From positions 1 to 9,669 of the forward strand of contig JAJYHU010000238.1 in NCBI GenBank assembly GCA_021784615.1: a DNA stretch of 9,669 nt, read 5' to 3'. The notes under the pieces are model-generated. The model saw nothing but the letters and a program-made list of their open reading frames with translations, did no database searches and was not told the DNA's origin. This DNA is from Acidobacteriota bacterium. GTDB lineage: Bacteria; Acidobacteriota; Terriglobia; UBA7540. The translations under genes and the position numbers were made by a program. Every line of letters starts with the position of its first letter. Within the stretch, counting starts at the first letter, position 1. This document shows, piece by piece, positions 6,555 through 9,669 of the stretch.

Positions 6555-7697
6555 CTAATTAGAAGCGTACACTTGCTCGCCCCGAAGCAGCACCGTCTCA
6601 ATCCGCAATCCTTCCGGCTCTGGTCGAAAAACAACCAAATCGGCCGGTTGGCCAACTTCAAGGCTGGTTGACAGCCCGGTGCCGCGGAGCAGCCGTCGTG
6701 GATTCACTGTGGCGGCTTCGAGCGCTTCTAATAGGCTGGTGCCTGTGAACTTTTGAAAGACGGTAACGGCTCGGTTCATGCTGAGCGCGGAGCCTGCCAT
6801 GCTTGCCCGGTCCATCCTGACAACCTGGCCGCTCGGCAGAAGCTCAATATCCAGGCCGACCAGCGAATACCGGCCCGGAGGAAGGCCAGCCACGTGGACG
6901 GCATCGGTGACGAGAATCGAACGTTCGATACCCTTCATTCGGAAGGCCACCCGCACCAAGTCCGGCGGCAGATGGAATCCATCGCAGATCAGGCTGGCGC
7001 TGAGACGGTCATTGGCGAGTTGGGCCCAGAGCGGATTCTGGTGGCGGTTGATCATTTGGGGACATCCGTTGCCGAGGTGTGTGCTGAGCCTCGCGCCCGC
7101 TTCTACGGCAGCGTGAATATGCTCGGGCGAACCATCCGTGTGGCCCAGCGCCACCACCACGCCTGCGGCGGTGGCGTTGCGGATAAAGTCACAGGCGCCC
7201 GGCAGCTCCGGAGCCAGCGTTACGATTGCGATCCGGCCGCCCGCAGCTTCCTGCAAAGTGTTGAACTCTTCCCAGTCCGGCGGATGCATCAACTTCGGGT
7301 CATGGGCGCCGTGCGATGGTCCAGGCGAGAGGTATGGGCCTTCCAGGTGATAGGCGGGCACGGTGGCGGCAAAGCGGGCGTCGCGCTCGCGGGCGGCTTC
7401 GAGCACCCTAAAATTCCGTTTGAGTTGTTCGATGGAATTTGTGATGAGCGTCGCGCAAATTGCCGTCACTCCGGTTTTCCATACCGCGGGAAGCACGCTG
7501 AGGGCTTTGGGGAGATCGAGGTGCTCGTCGGAGAAATCGGTTCCGGCAAAACCGTTAATCTGAACGTCCGCAAAGCCCAGGCTGACGAATGGCGCGCCGG
7601 GATCGCTAGGGCCCTTGATAAGCACTGAGTGGATTTGTTTCCCCTGGACGTTGAGGCGGGCCAATCCCTTGCCTGCAATATTCGCTATGATTTCCAT
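6555..7697 (-). CDS. nagA: N-acetylglucosamine-6-phosphate deacetylase
   Basis: This cytosolic amidohydrolase converts GlcNAc-6-phosphate to glucosamine-6-phosphate and acetate, the committed step in amino-sugar catabolism and peptidoglycan recycling. The 380-residue protein has the expected motif order: QINGFAGTDF (46-55), YHLEGPYLSP with metal ligand E119, LGHTDG with H186, STHLGNG with H207, ICDGFHLPP with H242, and ILVTDAV with catalytic D265. The C-terminal AATVNPRRLL and GQPADLVVF segments close the amidohydrolase fold. The usual HLFNAM segment reads HLGNGC here, a variant near the active site. It follows the symporter gene by 24 bases and is probably co-transcribed; GGAGG (7712-7716) is 14 bases from the start. 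It converges with the methyltransferase gene with only 30 bases between stop codons. An N-acetylgalactosamine-6-phosphate deacetylase (AgaA) cannot be excluded. No GlcNAc kinase or glucosamine-6-phosphate deaminase is in the window. Confidence 0.9.
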   Translation of the reverse strand: MEIIANIAGKGLARLNVQGKQIHSVLIKGPSDPGAPFVSLGFADVQINGFAGTDFSDEHLDLPKALSVLPAVWKTGVTAICATLITNSIEQLKRNFRVLEAARERDARFAATVPAYHLEGPYLSPGPSHGAHDPKLMHPPDWEEFNTLQEAAGGRIAIVTLAPELPGACDFIRNATAAGVVVALGHTDGSPEHIHAAVEAGARLSTHLGNGCPQMINRHQNPLWAQLANDRLSASLICDGFHLPPDLVRVAFRMKGIERSILVTDAVHVAGLPPGRYSLVGLDIELLPSGQVVRMDRASMAGSALSMNRAVTVFQKFTGTSLLEALEAATVNPRRLLRGTGLSTSLEVGQPADLVVFRPEPEGLRIETVLLRGEQVYASN

Positions 7698-7721
7698 GAC
7701 AATTCAGAAAGCCTCCGTCCT

Positions 7722-9458
7722 CTATATCCGCAGCAAAAGCCACACGCTGAAGATCAGCCCGATGCTCAGGGCGAATCCAATCGATAATCCCTTCAGGTCT
7801 TCGCGGTAGGCTTTGAGAAAGCTTACTCCATACGCGCCGCGGCGCAAATGAAGCAGATTGACCAGCAGCAACTGGCGCCCGTTTTCGGCCGCCCAGAGGC
7901 TGGGATCAATAGTTAAAATCGGATCGCTCGCCGTCTGTCGACCCAAATCCTGCGCGGCGGCAGCGAAGCCCGCTGAAAGCTGCAGCGGCATGTCCGTGGA
8001 GGCTTGGAGTTGTCCCATGAAGTGGGTAAGCTTCGATTCCGGTTCAGGCCGAGTCCACAGGCTTACCAACACCAGGCCCAAGATCCCTGCCGTGAGGGCT
8101 GCAAGAAAAATGTTCGGGTCCCAGTAGTCGAGCCGCTCGTTCTTCAGGTGGTAGAGAAAGAAGTTAGTGGAGAACGCCGCCAGCAAACTAGCGGCCGCGC
8201 CCCATCGGTTGGCCCGCTTCCAGACGATTCCAATCACGATGCTGATGCCTACGAAAGTCGCCATGGTTTCAGTCAGCAGAAAGGAATAAAGCACTCTTTG
8301 GATGAGGAATAACGCATAAACGATCGCGATGACCACTGCTGCCAAGCCGCTCGCGCGGCCAACCCAGAGGTAATGGCGGTCTGACCGGCCGCGAACCAGC
8401 CGTTGACGATAAAGGCCCTGGGTGAAGAGGGCGCCGCTGTCCACCATCAGCGCGGCGCAACTGGCAAGGCTCGCCCCCATGACGCTTGCAATCAGCAGGC
8501 CGCGAAAACCGGGGGACAGCAACTGGCGGCAAGCAAAGCCAAAGGCATCTTCGGGGTCGGCCAAAGCGTGTGTGCCGAACATTCCTCGCGCCACCATGAC
8601 GGCGACCATCAAGCCCACGATGGCCCATCCCACCGTGCACAGACGTTTGATGTAGGTCCCATGAAAAAAGCCCACGCGACAGGCATGTTCGTCCTTCCCG
8701 GTGCCCACGGCTGCCACCATGTGGGGCTGCGCCATAATGCCGACCAGGCCATTAATTGTTAGCATCAGAATGAACCACGGCCCAATTCCCTTGGGAGTCG
8801 CCAGCGAGAAGTTATAGGCAGGCAAGGTCTGCTTCATCCCGTCGAGACCTCCCATCAAGCCCCAGCCGAGCGGGATCAACATGAAAGACAACGAAATGAT
8901 CATGAAGCCTTGCAAGAAATCGCTCCAGGCGGAAGCGACCAGGCCGCCAATGAAGCTATAGAGAATAAAAATGGTTGCCAAACCCAGCAAAATATGATTG
9001 ACCCCCAGGCGGCCGCCGAGCACTTCATTCAGAACTTTGGAGGCTCCTTTGAGGATGCTCGCGATGTTGATGGTAAAAAAAACAAAAGCAAAAAGGATAT
9101 AGAACCCTGCCATGGCCGGCCCGTAACGGTCTTCCATCATTTCCGCGGTTGTGGTGCGGCGAACTCGGCGGAAGACAGGCGCCATGATCCAGTAGAAAGG
9201 TGTGGCCAGGAGGTTCTTCCACTGGTACCATATGGCCGAAAACCCTGAAGTATAGACGGCTCCGGCAAGGCTTACCGGCATGTCGGCGTGAGTCCCCACG
9301 CCGAAGCTCTGCGCAATCATGAGCAGCTTGCCGAAGCGCCGCTTGCCCATGAAATAACTGTCGGTGTCCTTAACCCGTAAGCTGGCGATGATTCCAATGG
9401 CGGCCAGAACGGCAAAGTAACCGATAATAACAACCCAATCTAATGCACTGATGTGCAT
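7722..9458 (-). CDS. Sodium:solute symporter (SSS family), probable amino-sugar or related solute uptake
   Basis: A 578-residue inner-membrane transporter of the SSS/SLC5 family, coupling sodium influx to solute uptake. Hydrophobic stretches at about 7-26, 46-66, 73-95, 118-137, 154-175, 182-203, 227-247, 272-292, 317-340, 367-386, 391-413, 418-436, 449-467 and 558-577 suggest 13 to 14 helices. GGLVASAWSDFLQGFMI (171-187) matches the family signature region, and SGALFTQGLY (341-350) resembles the helix-end segment common in the family. Residues 469-557 are a mostly hydrophilic stretch of about 90 residues before the last helix, longer than usual. Because nagA follows by 24 bases, the substrate is plausibly N-acetylglucosamine, a chitin or peptidoglycan sugar, or sialic acid; this is inferred from context, not from binding residues. 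The sugar would enter unphosphorylated, so a kinase elsewhere is needed. The ATG at 9458 has only a weak upstream TGGATA and lies in a dyad. Confidence 0.9.
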   Translation of the reverse strand: MHISALDWVVIIGYFAVLAAIGIIASLRVKDTDSYFMGKRRFGKLLMIAQSFGVGTHADMPVSLAGAVYTSGFSAIWYQWKNLLATPFYWIMAPVFRRVRRTTTAEMMEDRYGPAMAGFYILFAFVFFTINIASILKGASKVLNEVLGGRLGVNHILLGLATIFILYSFIGGLVASAWSDFLQGFMIISLSFMLIPLGWGLMGGLDGMKQTLPAYNFSLATPKGIGPWFILMLTINGLVGIMAQPHMVAAVGTGKDEHACRVGFFHGTYIKRLCTVGWAIVGLMVAVMVARGMFGTHALADPEDAFGFACRQLLSPGFRGLLIASVMGASLASCAALMVDSGALFTQGLYRQRLVRGRSDRHYLWVGRASGLAAVVIAIVYALFLIQRVLYSFLLTETMATFVGISIVIGIVWKRANRWGAAASLLAAFSTNFFLYHLKNERLDYWDPNIFLAALTAGILGLVLVSLWTRPEPESKLTHFMGQLQASTDMPLQLSAGFAAAAQDLGRQTASDPILTIDPSLWAAENGRQLLLVNLLHLRRGAYGVSFLKAYREDLKGLSIGFALSIGLIFSVWLLLRI

Positions 9459-9459
9459 T
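9442..9459 (-). promoter_or_regulatory. Perfect inverted repeat enclosing the symporter start codon
   Basis: AATGCAC (9442-9448) and GTGCATT (9453-9459) are a perfect 7-bp inverted repeat around a 4-base spacer. In the minus-strand transcript the symporter AUG lies inside the 5' arm of this stem, so folding could limit initiation. It might instead be an operator, or simply follow from the first codons. Confidence 0.35.
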
Positions 9460-9548
9460 GTCGTTATCCAACTTCCGCTAGTTTCCCCGATCTCTGTGAA
9501 TGCCGCTTGCTTTCCGATTGCGTTTTAGGCCGTATTGAAGCAGACGAC

Positions 9549-9565
9549 ATTATACCCGCAGCGGG
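9549..9565 (-). promoter_or_regulatory. Candidate promoter of the symporter-nagA operon with adjoining dyad
   Basis: On the minus strand there is a perfect TATAAT (9549-9554) about 90 bases upstream of the symporter start. Directly upstream of it, inside the -10/-35 spacer, is the dyad CCCGC-T-GCGGG (9555-9565). The -35 position at 17-base spacing reads CCGTAG, a poor match, so the promoter would need an activator or lean on the -10. A repressor on the dyad would block polymerase. The transcript leader would be about 80 bases. Confidence 0.4.
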
Positions 9566-9622
9566 CTGTTCCTACGGGTTTACCTTTAGAGGTGAGGTGT
9601 GTTTTTGCACCGCTTCGCAAAT

Positions 9623-9646
9623 GGAAGCCGGAGCGTGACGGCTTCC
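9623..9646. repeat. 8-bp perfect inverted repeat near the right edge
   Basis: GGAAGCCG (9623-9630) and CGGCTTCC (9639-9646) pair perfectly across an 8-base loop. No proper T-run follows on either strand, so it is at best a weak terminator for a gene beyond the window, or a regulatory dyad upstream of the symporter operon. The rest of 9459-9669 shows no credible gene. Confidence 0.35.
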
Positions 9647-9669
9647 TTCGAAATAGCTTTAATCGGATT

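Noticed and set aside
6753..7628. Plus-strand open frame of 291 codons inside nagA
   Set aside because: It is entirely opposite nagA, whose motifs are complete and in order; the plus-frame product has no coherent motif.
9453..9638. Plus-strand 61-codon open frame upstream of the symporter
   Set aside because: It overlaps the symporter start and the candidate promoter, lacks a Shine-Dalgarno sequence and resembles no known small protein.

Overview
The window reads as a chromosomal stretch from a GC-rich free-living bacterium. It holds six complete protein genes and one partial one, in three transcription units. No tRNA, rRNA, CRISPR array, insertion sequence or phage gene is visible. The C1 enzymes, the NtrC-type two-component pair and the SSS-transporter/NagA pair together remind me of Acidobacteriota or a related soil or sediment phylum. 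That placement is an inference from protein flavour; no marker gene is present.

Region 1 (1-2130, minus strand): a two-component pair read leftwards. A membrane histidine kinase with six probable helices and no PAS domain is followed, after 89 bases, by an NtrC-family sigma-54-dependent response regulator. The regulator runs off the left edge of the window inside its AAA+ domain. Region 2 (2131-2330): a 200-base divergent intergenic region with a weak promoter candidate for the kinase and two small hairpins ahead of the next operon.

Region 3 (2331-6524, plus strand): a compact three-gene folate C1 operon. It encodes formate-tetrahydrofolate ligase (Fhs), a methylenetetrahydrofolate reductase fused to a MetV-type cysteine-rich domain, and an AcsE-type methyltetrahydrofolate:corrinoid methyltransferase. 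These are three of the steps of the methyl branch of the Wood-Ljungdahl pathway. FolD/FchA, the corrinoid protein, CODH/ACS and a reductase electron partner are all absent from the window. The operon could carry formate to a methyl-corrinoid. It could equally run in reverse and oxidise methyl groups taken from a demethylation substrate.

Region 4 (6555-9458, minus strand): a convergent two-gene unit of a sodium:solute symporter and, 24 bases downstream, N-acetylglucosamine-6-phosphate deacetylase (NagA). This suggests uptake and first-step catabolism of an amino sugar, with the kinase and deaminase elsewhere. The upstream 211 bases (9459-9669) carry a perfect TATAAT, an adjoining dyad, and a strong hairpin near the edge; no gene is seen there.

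The most interesting content is the C1 operon: a fused MetF-MetV, an Fhs that departs from the family signature, and a methyltransferase with intact active-site residues but no corrinoid partner nearby.
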